64,000 bases of DNA, from the NCBI GenBank assembly GCA_002441265.1, contig DJVQ01000022.1:64204-128203 (forward strand), read 5' to 3'. Below the pieces are notes generated by a model. It had not been told where the DNA came from. It was given only the letters and a program-made list of their open reading frames with translations, and searched no databases. Source of the stretch: Syntrophaceae bacterium UBA6252. GTDB lineage: Bacteria > Desulfobacterota > Syntrophia > Syntrophales > UBA6807. Position numbers and translations under genes: made by a program. Position 1 is the stretch's first letter. Every line of letters begins with the position of its first letter. Of this stretch, positions 36,199 to 44,688 are shown piece after piece.

Positions 36199-37089
36199 GT
36201 GGCAATCGTCATTAACGGCAGAGATTTTGTTATCAGCTCAAGCATGTTGAGAACGATTTCCCTGCGCAATGACATTATCGACGACATTGGTGATCCGGCA
36301 GTCGTTCTTCATACCATTCATGACTCACATCTTCCCGCCGATCTCTTGGTTTTCCCGCAACGCCTGGATGACCCGTCGCCAAGGTATCCCTACCATATGG
36401 AATGGGACAACCTTGCGGCAGTTAAGATATCAACCTACGACGAATGGCTGAAAAAACAGATTCATCAGAACGCTCGTAACAAAATCAGGAAGGCCGATAA
36501 AAGCGGTGTGGTCGTCAGAGCTGAAAACCTTTCGACGCAGGTCATCCAGGGGATGGTGGATATCTTCAACGAGACTGCCGTACGCAGGGGAAGACGATAT
36601 TCTTATTTCGGCAGAGACGCCGAAACAGTGAAGAAAGAATGGTCAGCCGACGCCGGGCGAAGCATATTCCTCGTGGCCTATCACCAGGAGGAAATCATCG
36701 GATTCATCCAGTTGGTTTTTGGAGAGAGCCTCGCGAGGACGAGCGGTACCGTAGCCAAATTGGCCCATCGCAACAAGGCGCCCATGAACGCTCTTATCGC
36801 CAAATCCGTGGAAGTGTGTGCGGAAAAAAACATCCATTATCTCGTTTACGGAAAATTCTCCTACGGAAAAAAAGGGGCGGATTCACTCACGGAATTCAAG
36901 CGGAACAATGGATTTCAGAAAATTGAGCGACCCGTTTACTACGTACCCCTCTCCATTAGGGGACGGGTCGGCCTTTTCCTTGGTATGCATCATGAATTGT
37001 CAGAACGATTGCCGGTGCGCTTGTACAACGCATTGACGACATTCCGATCTCTCTGGTACAAAAGAGTAAACGGAAATCCTTCCCGGTAG
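36199..37089 (+). CDS. GNAT/FemAB-like acyltransferase
   Basis: The 296-residue protein has a FemAB/GNAT layout: NARNKIRKADKSGVVV as the basic lipid- or CoA-facing helix, FNETAVRRGRRYSYFG, FLVAYHQEEIIGFIQLVFGE as central strands, and a KNIHYLVYGKFSYGKKG end. No signal or membrane segment is seen. The GTG start follows AAAAGGAGAG. Its base composition is less GC-rich than the neighbouring genes, hinting at separate acquisition. The substrate is unknown. Confidence 0.7.
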   Translation: MAIVINGRDFVISSSMLRTISLRNDIIDDIGDPAVVLHTIHDSHLPADLLVFPQRLDDPSPRYPYHMEWDNLAAVKISTYDEWLKKQIHQNARNKIRKADKSGVVVRAENLSTQVIQGMVDIFNETAVRRGRRYSYFGRDAETVKKEWSADAGRSIFLVAYHQEEIIGFIQLVFGESLARTSGTVAKLAHRNKAPMNALIAKSVEVCAEKNIHYLVYGKFSYGKKGADSLTEFKRNNGFQKIERPVYYVPLSIRGRVGLFLGMHHELSERLPVRLYNALTTFRSLWYKRVNGNPSR

Positions 37090-37304
37090 GATCATGACAG
37101 AGGAAATGATCGAAGACTCCGGGAAACCTGATTCCGAAGTTCCATCTCTTACACCCCTCATTTAATAACGATTCCATGGATTCCAATTACCGAAATGTCA
37201 TCGGCGTTCAGGAAGGCGCCGTACGGATCAAGCCAGGAAATATCAAATCAAGAAAAGCATGCAATCCCGATATGTTTTGCTCATCCCATCCCATGGTCAA
37301 TGAC

Positions 37305-37320
37305 TGGTACGTTAATTGCT
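37305..37320 (+). promoter_or_regulatory. Sigma-54 promoter of the beta-helix protein
   Basis: TGGTACGTTAATTGCT matches TGGCACGRNNNTTGCW except for the fourth base and the R position. The predicted start near 37331 leaves a 92-base leader before the ATG at 37424. No good enhancer copy is seen upstream; TGTCATCGGCGTTCAGG at 37196 shares only the TGTC half. The rest of the gap 37090-37423 is AT-richer and holds no convincing gene. Confidence 0.7.
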
Positions 37321-37423
37321 TATACGTTTCATGCGGCCTGATTTTCTCCCTCTTAATCCTTTACTGGGACGGGATTCGGGTTGTGTGAAACAAATCGGAA
37401 GGGTTTCGAAAGGAGTATCGGTC

Positions 37424-38704
37424 ATGAAAAAATACACGGTATTTCTTGCCGGTCTGATGCTATTCTTGAGCCTGTCATGGGCGGGAACGGCCCAGTCCAC
37501 GACGATCACCGCCGCAAGCGGTTCCCAGAGCCATGTGCAGGCGGCAATTACCTCGGCAAAATCGGGTGACACGGTGACCATACCGGCGGGAGCCTTTGCG
37601 TGGAATTCCTCCGTCAGCATCCCCGACACCAAGAAGATCACGCTCCAGGGCGCGGGGGCCAGTTCCACGATTATCACGGTGAATTTAACGAGCGGTTACG
37701 CACTCAACGCGGGTTTTTCCAAATCCCGCATCACCGGAATCGATTTCTATATGCCGAGTTCGGGGAACGGAATCAGCATCCGGGGATCTGAATGGCGGGT
37801 GGACCACTGCAAGTTCGACAACCCGAGCACTACGGTGTCAAGGGAAGGGGTATTCGCCAACGGGTCCTCCTCCAACTGGGTCCTGAACGGATGCGTGGAC
37901 AATTGCGAATTTCTCAACTCGAAGGTGCTGGTATGCGCCGATCTTTCCCTGCTGGCCCATGGCGTATGGGCCCAGCCCCTCGGTTTGGGGACAGCATCCG
38001 CCGTGTATGTTGAAGACTGCACATTCACGTTCACCAAGACCGGCAACTGCATGGACGCCAATTACGGCGGTGCCTACGTATTCCGTTACAATACGGTCAA
38101 TGATGCCCTGGTGGAAGCGCATTCACTGCAGGGCAACCACCGGGCGACGCGAAAATGGGAGATTTACAACAACACCTTCAACCAGGTGAAGCAGGCCATG
38201 TGGGCACCCATGTTCATCCGCGGCGGGACCGGCGTCATCTTCAACAATGTCGTCACCGGCACGTGGGGAAATCCGGATATCGTGATCGATAATGTCCGGA
38301 GCTGCGAAAGTAGATCAGTCTCTGGCATATGCAATGGCAGTTCTTCGTGGGACGGGAACGAGTCCGACCAGGCGGGCTACCCATGCCGCGACCAGATCGG
38401 CCGGTCCACGGACCAGTGGCTGTGGACTTCCTCGAAACCCTACCCGCCGCAGTCACTCGACCCCGCCTACGCGTGGAACAACAAGCACGGAAACGACGAC
38501 GTGGTTTTCTATCATCACAACTGCGAAACGAACAAGTCCCACATCAAGATCGGCAGGGACATTTTCATCGGCATCGCGAAGCCGGGGTACACGCCCTATA
38601 CATATCCTCACCCGCTCCGGGCGACGGACAGTTCGGATGATGGATCGGACGGATCGGAACCGGTAAAACCTTCCGCTCCCTCGGGTTTTAAGGTCGGCGA
38701 CTGA
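37424..38704 (+). CDS. Secreted right-handed beta-helix (pectate-lyase-like) protein
   Basis: The 426-residue product has a signal peptide (ending GTAQS). A parallel beta-helix body follows, with the early strand pattern VQAAITSAKSGDTVTIPAG and KITLQGAGASSTIITV, then repeated turns (WRVDHCKFDNPS, VYVEDCTFTFTKTG, WEIYNNTFNQV, VIFNNVVTGTWG). It ends in an acidic, proline-containing tail (PSAPSGFKVGD). It may cleave or bind the exopolysaccharide. AAAGGAG precedes the ATG. A sigma-54-type promoter suggests co-regulation with PEP-CTERM genes, but it has no PEP-CTERM tail. Confidence 0.82.
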   Translation: MKKYTVFLAGLMLFLSLSWAGTAQSTTITAASGSQSHVQAAITSAKSGDTVTIPAGAFAWNSSVSIPDTKKITLQGAGASSTIITVNLTSGYALNAGFSKSRITGIDFYMPSSGNGISIRGSEWRVDHCKFDNPSTTVSREGVFANGSSSNWVLNGCVDNCEFLNSKVLVCADLSLLAHGVWAQPLGLGTASAVYVEDCTFTFTKTGNCMDANYGGAYVFRYNTVNDALVEAHSLQGNHRATRKWEIYNNTFNQVKQAMWAPMFIRGGTGVIFNNVVTGTWGNPDIVIDNVRSCESRSVSGICNGSSSWDGNESDQAGYPCRDQIGRSTDQWLWTSSKPYPPQSLDPAYAWNNKHGNDDVVFYHHNCETNKSHIKIGRDIFIGIAKPGYTPYTYPHPLRATDSSDDGSDGSEPVKPSAPSGFKVGD

Positions 38705-38781
38705 GGAGGCATCCCCCAAAAGCCCACCTCCACTCCGGTAACCTCGGACAATTGAATAACAGAATTCAATATCGATAGCAT

Positions 38782-38805
38782 GCAAGGGCCCGAAAGGGCC
38801 TTTGC
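38782..38805 (+). terminator. Hairpin terminator after the beta-helix gene
   Basis: GCAAGGGCCC (38782-38791) pairs with GGGCCTTTGC (38796-38805), with one G-T wobble, around a GAAA tetraloop. Only three T residues lie in the 3' arm, so termination may be partial. The 3' half also contains a weak -24/-12 match (38796-38811). Confidence 0.5.
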
Positions 38806-38848
38806 ATTGCCACGTTTATCCTTCCCCTGACCTGACCGTTATAGAACC

Positions 38849-40204
38849 ATGTCTCCAGGCATTGCGGCATTGTTGTGTATTGCCATTATCCTTTATCTCT
38901 TCTACATCGACAGGAAGACCGGCGACGGGTCGTCGTGGGCGCTCTGGATTCCCATTTTCTGGATGCTTTTCGCGGGCTCGCGATACGTGTCCCAGTGGCT
39001 GGAACTCGGAATCCCGATAGAGTCCGAAGCGGCCTACCTCGACGGCAGTCCCCTCGACCGGAACGTGTTCCTGTTTCTCATCATCGCCGGCATTTACACT
39101 CTCGTCCGGCGCAGGATCGACTGGAACGGGTTCTTCTCCCGGAACAAGTGGATCTGGCTCTTTCTCCTGTTCGGCCTGATCAGCGTCGTCTGGTCGGACT
39201 ATCCGTTTGTTTCCTTCAAGAGATGGGTCAAGGCCCTTGGAAACGTCGTGATGGCCCTCGTCATCCTGACGGAAGCCCGTCCCTACGAGGCGCTCGGCAT
39301 CGTGTTGCGGCGTCTGGCCTATGTCCTCCTGCCCCTGTCGGTGCTTTTCATCAAGTTTTATCCCGATCTCGGAAGGGCGTATCACATGGGCATACCCATG
39401 TTCACCGGCGTCGCCTTCCAGAAAAACGGCCTGGGACAGATCTGCCTGATCGCCGGCATCTACTTCGCATGGGACCTTCTTCTCAACCGCCGGGAGTGTC
39501 CGGAGCCGGGCCGCCGCCTTCACTATTCCATTTACTTCCTGATCCTGCCGATGATCCTGTGGCTGTTTCGCATGGCCAACAGCGCCACCTCGCTTGTCTG
39601 CATGTTCCTCGTATTCTGCCTCTTTCTGGCCGGACGCCAGCCGATGATCCGCCAGAAGCCGTCCAGGCTTCTCTCCATCGGCACAATCGTTTTCGTTTCC
39701 TCCATCCTCCTGGAATACATGTTCGACATCTCGGGCTCCATCCTTTCCCTTCTGGGGCGCGACCCTTCCCTGACCACCAGGGTCCCCATCTGGTCCGAGA
39801 TTCTCGGCATGGTGACCAATCCGCTGCTGGGCACGGGATACGAGAGCTTCTGGTCGGGGGAACGCATGTCCTATATCTGGGACATGTACGGAGACATCAT
39901 CCAGTCCCACAACGGGTATATCGACATTTACATCAACATCGGCCTGGTCGGTCTCGGCCTTCTCATCGGATGTATCGTTTCCGGTTTCATCAAGGCGTTC
40001 AAGGTACTGAAGCATGACTACCTCCACGCCATGCTCAGGATCGGCCTCATCACGGCGGTCGTTGCCTACAATTTCACGGAAGCCTCCTTCAAGCCCTTGA
40101 ACAACATGTTCATCCTGCTGCTCATCGGTCTCATCGACACGCCCCTGGTCATCGACGGAAACGCTCCCGCTTCACGCTGGGCAAGCCCGCCGCACGGGCA
40201 ATGA
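38849..40204 (+). CDS. O-antigen ligase/polymerase-like membrane protein
   Basis: The 451-residue protein has about ten to twelve membrane helices and one large periplasmic loop late in the sequence containing LTTRVPIWSEILGMV and GTGYESFWSG, then QSHNGYIDIYINIGLVGLGLL. This is the Wzy_C signature of O-antigen ligases and polymerases, which polymerise or transfer undecaprenyl-linked glycans in the periplasm. In this locus it is the likely exopolysaccharide polymerase. Confidence 0.85.
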   Translation: MSPGIAALLCIAIILYLFYIDRKTGDGSSWALWIPIFWMLFAGSRYVSQWLELGIPIESEAAYLDGSPLDRNVFLFLIIAGIYTLVRRRIDWNGFFSRNKWIWLFLLFGLISVVWSDYPFVSFKRWVKALGNVVMALVILTEARPYEALGIVLRRLAYVLLPLSVLFIKFYPDLGRAYHMGIPMFTGVAFQKNGLGQICLIAGIYFAWDLLLNRRECPEPGRRLHYSIYFLILPMILWLFRMANSATSLVCMFLVFCLFLAGRQPMIRQKPSRLLSIGTIVFVSSILLEYMFDISGSILSLLGRDPSLTTRVPIWSEILGMVTNPLLGTGYESFWSGERMSYIWDMYGDIIQSHNGYIDIYINIGLVGLGLLIGCIVSGFIKAFKVLKHDYLHAMLRIGLITAVVAYNFTEASFKPLNNMFILLLIGLIDTPLVIDGNAPASRWASPPHGQ

Positions 40205-40275
40205 GCCGGCAGCGGCAGCGGGTTCTTTTCTTATAGACCTTTCAAACCAATCATTCTCAGAGGGCTGCATTCACC

Positions 40276-41259
40276 ATGTCCCGCATCGTTACCATCGATT
40301 TTACCAAGGGTGCGCTGGTTCTCCTGATGGTAGTGTACCATTCGCTGAACTATCTCCAATCCGGAACGTTATCGCATGATTTCCTTGCTTTCGTTCCCCC
40401 ATCCTTCATCATGATCACGGGGTTCATCGTTTCTCACATGTACATGCGGAAATATGAGGGGAACCTGAAAGCGGTAGGCCTGAGACTGGGTGTCCGGTCG
40501 ATGAAAATATTTCTCCTCTTCATCGCACTGAACGCGGCGGCCCGTCTTGTCTGGTCGGTAAATCATTACGGAGTGGCAATACAATTCGAAAACTTGAAGC
40601 ACGAATTCGTCCAAATGTTTCTCGTCGGGGCTCCCTGGCTCAGTGCATTCGACATCCTGCTGCCCATCAGCTACACGCTGGCCGCCGCCGTCATCGTCGT
40701 AAGAGTGCAATCGATTCTTCCATCTTTTCCCCTGGTCCTGGCGTCTGCGGTGTTTCTCCTGTGCACATACATGGAAAACTTTTCCATGTCGTTATACAAC
40801 CTGAACATGCTGAGCGCCGGATTCATCGGAATGGCCGCCGGGCTTCTTCCCCAGGGGATTCTCGGCAGGATCAGGCCGCCATGGGCGTTCGTCGCGGCCG
40901 TTCTCGTCCTTTACGTCGTCGTGATCCGTTTTTTCGAAGATTACTATTACACCCAAATGCTCGTCACGGTACTGGCGCTTGTCGCCATATTGTCGACAGG
41001 ATCGAGGGTGAATCCCGCATCCATGCTGACACGGCAAGTCACGACACTGGGAAGGTACTCTCTCCTGAGCTACATCGCCCAGATCTTTTTTCTTCAACTG
41101 CTGAAACCGGCGGCCGCGGCTTTTAACGTCCACGCGGTTCACCCCCTGGCCCTGATATCGATCGTCATGGTCCTGACCTGGATCTCCGCTCTGATCACCG
41201 ATTTCGCAAGGCAAAGGCTCCGATACATCGATGTCCTGTATAAAGCCGTGTTCGCATAG
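40276..41259 (+). CDS. Membrane acyltransferase-like protein
   Basis: The 327-residue protein has around nine membrane helices. It begins IVTIDFTKGALVLLMVVYHSLNYL, the pattern found at the start of acyltransferase 3 and DUF1624/heparan N-acetyltransferase-like families, where a histidine in the first helix (here VYHS) takes part in acyl transfer. It may add acetyl or other acyl groups to the polysaccharide. No strong ribosome site is seen before the ATG at 40276. Confidence 0.68.
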   Translation: MSRIVTIDFTKGALVLLMVVYHSLNYLQSGTLSHDFLAFVPPSFIMITGFIVSHMYMRKYEGNLKAVGLRLGVRSMKIFLLFIALNAAARLVWSVNHYGVAIQFENLKHEFVQMFLVGAPWLSAFDILLPISYTLAAAVIVVRVQSILPSFPLVLASAVFLLCTYMENFSMSLYNLNMLSAGFIGMAAGLLPQGILGRIRPPWAFVAAVLVLYVVVIRFFEDYYYTQMLVTVLALVAILSTGSRVNPASMLTRQVTTLGRYSLLSYIAQIFFLQLLKPAAAAFNVHAVHPLALISIVMVLTWISALITDFARQRLRYIDVLYKAVFA

Positions 41260-41286
41260 GATCTCCCCCTCACCCCGTTGCCAATC

Positions 41287-42795
41287 ATGAATAAACCATT
41301 TTCCGAATTGAGCACGACCGGGCTCAAGACGAAGGCGGTGAAAAGCGCCGGCATCAACGTCGCCGCCCAGTTCATCGGTTTCGTGTGCCACACGTTCGGC
41401 GTGATCGTGCTTGCCCGCCTCCTGACGCCGAGAGATTTCGGTCTGGTGACCATGGTCACGGCATTCAGCCTCTGGGTGATGAACTTCGGAATCAACGGAT
41501 TCACGGAATACATTATCCAGAAACAACAGCTCTACCGGGAGGAAGTCAATTCCATCTTCTGGCTGCATCTGGGGCTGGCCTGCATCATGGCGATCGGCTT
41601 TTCATTCTTCGGGCTGTATCTCGTCGATTTTTATTCCGAATCCGCCTTGAGCGGCATCGCCGTCGCCATGACGGCGAGTTTCGTCTTCCAGGCCCTTTCA
41701 ACGAGCCACATGGCCATCCTGAAGCGGGAGATGAAGTTCTCCTCCATCGCCGTCGCGGAACTGATTGCCGTCATCCTGAGCGTGGTCTTCGCCATCGCCG
41801 CCGCCCTGGCCGGAGGGGGCTACTGGGCGGTTGTCACACGCCAGCTCTCCGTCCCGGCGGTGACCATGATCGCTGCGTGGATCCTGTGCCCCTGGAGACC
41901 GGGCCGGCCGAAACACCTCGCAGTCGCCATGCCCGGGCTCAAGTACGCGATCCAGGTATATTTCAATTTCTCCCTCGGTTACGTCACGCGAAACATGGAC
42001 AAGGTCCTCCTCGGCAGATTTCACGGATCGGACATTCTCGGCAACTACGACCGGGCGTACCACCTGTCCTCCATGCCCGCCAATCAGCTTCTCACCCCTT
42101 TGCACGGAATCGCGCTCTCCACGCTGACCCGGTTGAGGGACGATGAAAAACGATTTTCAACTTACTTCACGAAGGCCGTCTCCACCGTTGCGCTTCTCGG
42201 TTCCATTTCCGCGGCAATCCTGACGCTTACCGCCCGGGACCTGATACCCTTCCTGCTCGGTCCGGACTGGGTTGAAGCCGGCCGCGTCGTCATGGCATTC
42301 GGTCCCGGAATCGCCCCGATGCTCGTCTATGGAACGCATTCGTGGCTTCACCTCGCCCTCGGGAAGCCGGACAGGTGGCTTCGATGGAACATCCTGGCAA
42401 CGATTATCACCGTTGCCGCCTTCATCATCGCCACGCCGTTCGGCGCCATCGGCATGGCACTCGCTTACAGCGCCGTTTCCTTCATTCTCTTCATTCCATC
42501 CCTGTGGTACGCGGGAATCCCGGTGCGTCTGAGCGCGGGGAAAATCCTGTCCTCCGTCTGGCCGTTTTTCGTTTCCGCGTTCCTGGTCTGCGGTGCCTGG
42601 CTGTATCTTTCGGAATCCTGGGCTCCGCTCAGGGAATTTCTTCTCTCCGCCGGTCCTCTTTCCAGGATACTGATCACCTCCTTTATCGCTTTGTTGTTTT
42701 ACGTGCTTGTCGTAATTGCCTGCCGGCGAAGCATGCACCCCTTTCTCGAAGTATTCTCCCTGGTAAAACTGATGTTCTCCCGTGAGAAGTCATGA
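41287..42795 (+). CDS. Wzx-type polysaccharide flippase
   Basis: The 502-residue protein has about fourteen membrane helices and the MOP-superfamily start KTKAVKSAGINVAAQFIGFVCHTFGVIVLARLLTP (positions 15 onward) with DFGLVTMVTAF. A conserved NMDKVLLGRFHGSDILGNYDRAY segment lies mid-protein. Such proteins flip undecaprenyl-linked repeat units across the inner membrane. I chose the ATG at 41287; a TTG at 41278 is in frame. No good ribosome site is visible. Confidence 0.87.
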   Translation: MNKPFSELSTTGLKTKAVKSAGINVAAQFIGFVCHTFGVIVLARLLTPRDFGLVTMVTAFSLWVMNFGINGFTEYIIQKQQLYREEVNSIFWLHLGLACIMAIGFSFFGLYLVDFYSESALSGIAVAMTASFVFQALSTSHMAILKREMKFSSIAVAELIAVILSVVFAIAAALAGGGYWAVVTRQLSVPAVTMIAAWILCPWRPGRPKHLAVAMPGLKYAIQVYFNFSLGYVTRNMDKVLLGRFHGSDILGNYDRAYHLSSMPANQLLTPLHGIALSTLTRLRDDEKRFSTYFTKAVSTVALLGSISAAILTLTARDLIPFLLGPDWVEAGRVVMAFGPGIAPMLVYGTHSWLHLALGKPDRWLRWNILATIITVAAFIIATPFGAIGMALAYSAVSFILFIPSLWYAGIPVRLSAGKILSSVWPFFVSAFLVCGAWLYLSESWAPLREFLLSAGPLSRILITSFIALLFYVLVVIACRRSMHPFLEVFSLVKLMFSREKS

Positions 42796-42828
42796 TTCGC
42801 CGTTAAGTTGACCCAGGAATTCCGCCAG

Positions 42829-43935
42829 ATGCTTACAAACGATGAAAACCGCCCGCCGGCGCCCCATGGAAGGATCGGCTGGATCGACACGCTCAAGGCT
42901 TTCGCCATATTTTCCGTTTTCTTCGGTCATAAAACGAATTGCGCCGTTCTCGAAACAATCATTTATTCCTTTCACATACCGCTCTTTTTCTGGATCTCGG
43001 GATACCTTTTCAATGTGAAAAAGCATCCGAACTTTCGCACTTTCCTGAGGCGGAGATTCCGAACGCTGATGGTGCCCTATTTTATTTTCGCCTCCCTGTC
43101 TTTCGCTTTCTGGTTTCTGGTCGTACGCAGTCTGAGCGTCCGCGGCAACGTGCTTTCGATTGATCCGTGGCAGCCGTTCACCGGCATTTTTTACGGCGTC
43201 GGTTCCGGGCCTTGGCATCATCCCCTGGATATTGCGCTGTGGTTTCTTCCATGTCTTTTCATTACGGACATCTACTTCTGGTTCATCAACATGCGCCTCG
43301 GCAGCCCAAAAGCAAGAACCGCCGCATTGTGCCTTTTCTGTTTTACCGGCCTCCTGTTCTCCCGGGTACTGCCTTTCAGGCTGCCCTGGAGCGCGGATGT
43401 CGCACTTTGCGCCGTCATATTCTATACCGCCGGCTATTACACCGGTCGCAACGATTCGTTCCTGAGTCACGTCACCCTTCGATGGAAATCGATGGCGATC
43501 ATTCTTCTCGGCGCATTGAACATTCTCCTCGCCCTCGCCAACGGAAAGGCCGACATGAATTACAATTTCTATGGAAATCCGTTCTTTTTTTTCGGCGCGG
43601 CTTTTTCCGGCATTCTTTTCTGGTATCTCATCATCCGTGAGACCCGGGATTTTCGATTCATTTCCTACCTGGGCAAAAACACGATCATTCTTATCGGAAT
43701 GGCCGGCATCTCCTCGTTTGTTCTCAGGGGACTGAGCTACCTCCTGTTCAACGATCTGCTGGTCGGGGACAAGTTCGGCCTCATCGATTCCCTGTTTTAT
43801 TCCATCCTCGAAATCGCACTCATCGTACCCGTGATCTACATGATCAACCGGTTTGCCCCTTTCATACTCGGACGGCACCCCGCCGCGGCATCTTTCCTGC
43901 AAGGAAAGAAGCAGGGATATCATCGTCCCGTGTAA
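42829..43935 (+). CDS. Acyltransferase 3 family membrane protein
   Basis: The 368-residue protein has about ten membrane helices and the acyltransferase 3 motifs RIGWIDTLKAFAIFSVFFGH, with the catalytic-type His at the end of helix 1, and SFHIPLFFWISGYLF with FLRRRFRTLMVPYF. It would O-acetylate sugars of the exopolysaccharide or its lipid-linked unit. The ATG at 42829 follows AGGAATTCC at a normal distance and is preferred over a TTG at 42808. Confidence 0.83.
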   Translation: MLTNDENRPPAPHGRIGWIDTLKAFAIFSVFFGHKTNCAVLETIIYSFHIPLFFWISGYLFNVKKHPNFRTFLRRRFRTLMVPYFIFASLSFAFWFLVVRSLSVRGNVLSIDPWQPFTGIFYGVGSGPWHHPLDIALWFLPCLFITDIYFWFINMRLGSPKARTAALCLFCFTGLLFSRVLPFRLPWSADVALCAVIFYTAGYYTGRNDSFLSHVTLRWKSMAIILLGALNILLALANGKADMNYNFYGNPFFFFGAAFSGILFWYLIIRETRDFRFISYLGKNTIILIGMAGISSFVLRGLSYLLFNDLLVGDKFGLIDSLFYSILEIALIVPVIYMINRFAPFILGRHPAAASFLQGKKQGYHRPV

Positions 43936-44030
43936 GAAGGACACCGCCCGGAATCCGCCGGGACCGGTGGCTCCCTGAAATCCGGAGCCGGGCGTTACTG
44001 CGAAAATATTTGAAATTTCAGGATGAATCT

Positions 44031-44417
44031 ATGAAACTGAGCAAAGCGGAAAAGAAGGAGCAGTGCAAAGACACAGGGATGGCGATGGTGCTTCTGTCCC
44101 TGATCCTTTACCTCTTCTTCCGTCAAGAAATATACCTGTATGCCGCCATCGGGATGCATGTCGTCAATATGGTCGTCCCGACGGTGTACCGGCCGGTGGC
44201 CGTGGTATGGCTGGGCCTTTCGAACGCCATGGGCTGGGTCGTATCCAGGGCTCTCCTCTCGGTGATCTTCCTGGTCGTCGTCACGCCGGTGGGACTGGTC
44301 AGACGATGGTTGGGGAAGGATGCCCTGAGGCTTCGGGAATACAGGGAAGGCCGGGATTCGGTCATGCAGACGAGAAATCACACGTATACCGCGGAAGACA
44401 TCCGGAAACCCTACTGA
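44031..44417 (+). CDS. SxtJ-like small membrane protein
   Basis: The 128-residue product has three hydrophobic segments (MVLLSLILYLFF, LYAAIGMHVVNMVVP and LLSVIFLVVVTPVGLVRRWLG) and a polar tail with GRDSVMQTRNHTYTAEDI. The closing VTPVGLVRRWLGKD region and its place before a tiny membrane protein and a carbamoyltransferase match the SxtJ family of saxitoxin and other glycan clusters. Its function is unknown. AGGAT precedes the ATG. Confidence 0.75.
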   Translation: MKLSKAEKKEQCKDTGMAMVLLSLILYLFFRQEIYLYAAIGMHVVNMVVPTVYRPVAVVWLGLSNAMGWVVSRALLSVIFLVVVTPVGLVRRWLGKDALRLREYREGRDSVMQTRNHTYTAEDIRKPY

Positions 44418-44481
44418 AGCAGGGTTCATGCCGGTCAGTCGGAGACCGTCTTTCGCATATCGAGACAATGGAGAGGGTTCC

Positions 44482-44631
44482 ATGGATTTTCTGAAAGACT
44501 TGTGGGGATTTTTCCAGTCGAGGAAAAAATACTGGCTCGTGCCGATCGTGATCATTCTGCTCTTCTTCGGTATCCTGATCGTTTTGGCCGGCGGGACGGC
44601 CATCGCTCCGTTTATTTATACGCTGTTCTAA
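44482..44631 (+). CDS. DUF5989/SxtK-like mini membrane protein
   Basis: The 49-residue product starts MDFLKDLWGFFQSRKKYWLVP and consists of one amphipathic N-terminal piece and one strong membrane helix ending APFIYTLF. This matches the very short family found next to SxtJ-like proteins and NodU-type carbamoyltransferases. GAGAGGG lies upstream of the ATG. It may anchor or activate the carbamoyltransferase, but this is inferred only from constant neighbourhood. Confidence 0.78.
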   Translation: MDFLKDLWGFFQSRKKYWLVPIVIILLFFGILIVLAGGTAIAPFIYTLF

Positions 44632-44635
44632 TACC

Positions 44636-44661
44636 CGGACGGCGCCGGAATCCCGTCCGGC
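44636..44661 (+). other. Intercistronic hairpin
   Basis: CCGGACGG can pair with CCGTCCGG across a short GC-rich loop between the mini membrane protein gene and the carbamoyltransferase gene. There is no T-run, so an mRNA processing or stability element is more likely than a terminator. Confidence 0.4.
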
Positions 44662-44688
44662 AACGCCGCTCCGTATCAGGGAATGATT

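Noticed and set aside
37176..37388. A 70-codon open frame between the GNAT gene and the beta-helix gene
   Set aside because: No ribosome site, atypical codon use, and it runs across a strong -24/-12 promoter; random frame in an AT-richer gap is more likely.
38796..38811. GGGCCTTTGCATTGCC as a sigma-54 promoter for the O-antigen-ligase-like gene
   Set aside because: It overlaps the terminator hairpin arm and matches only the minimal GG/TTGC; kept as a note, not a feature.
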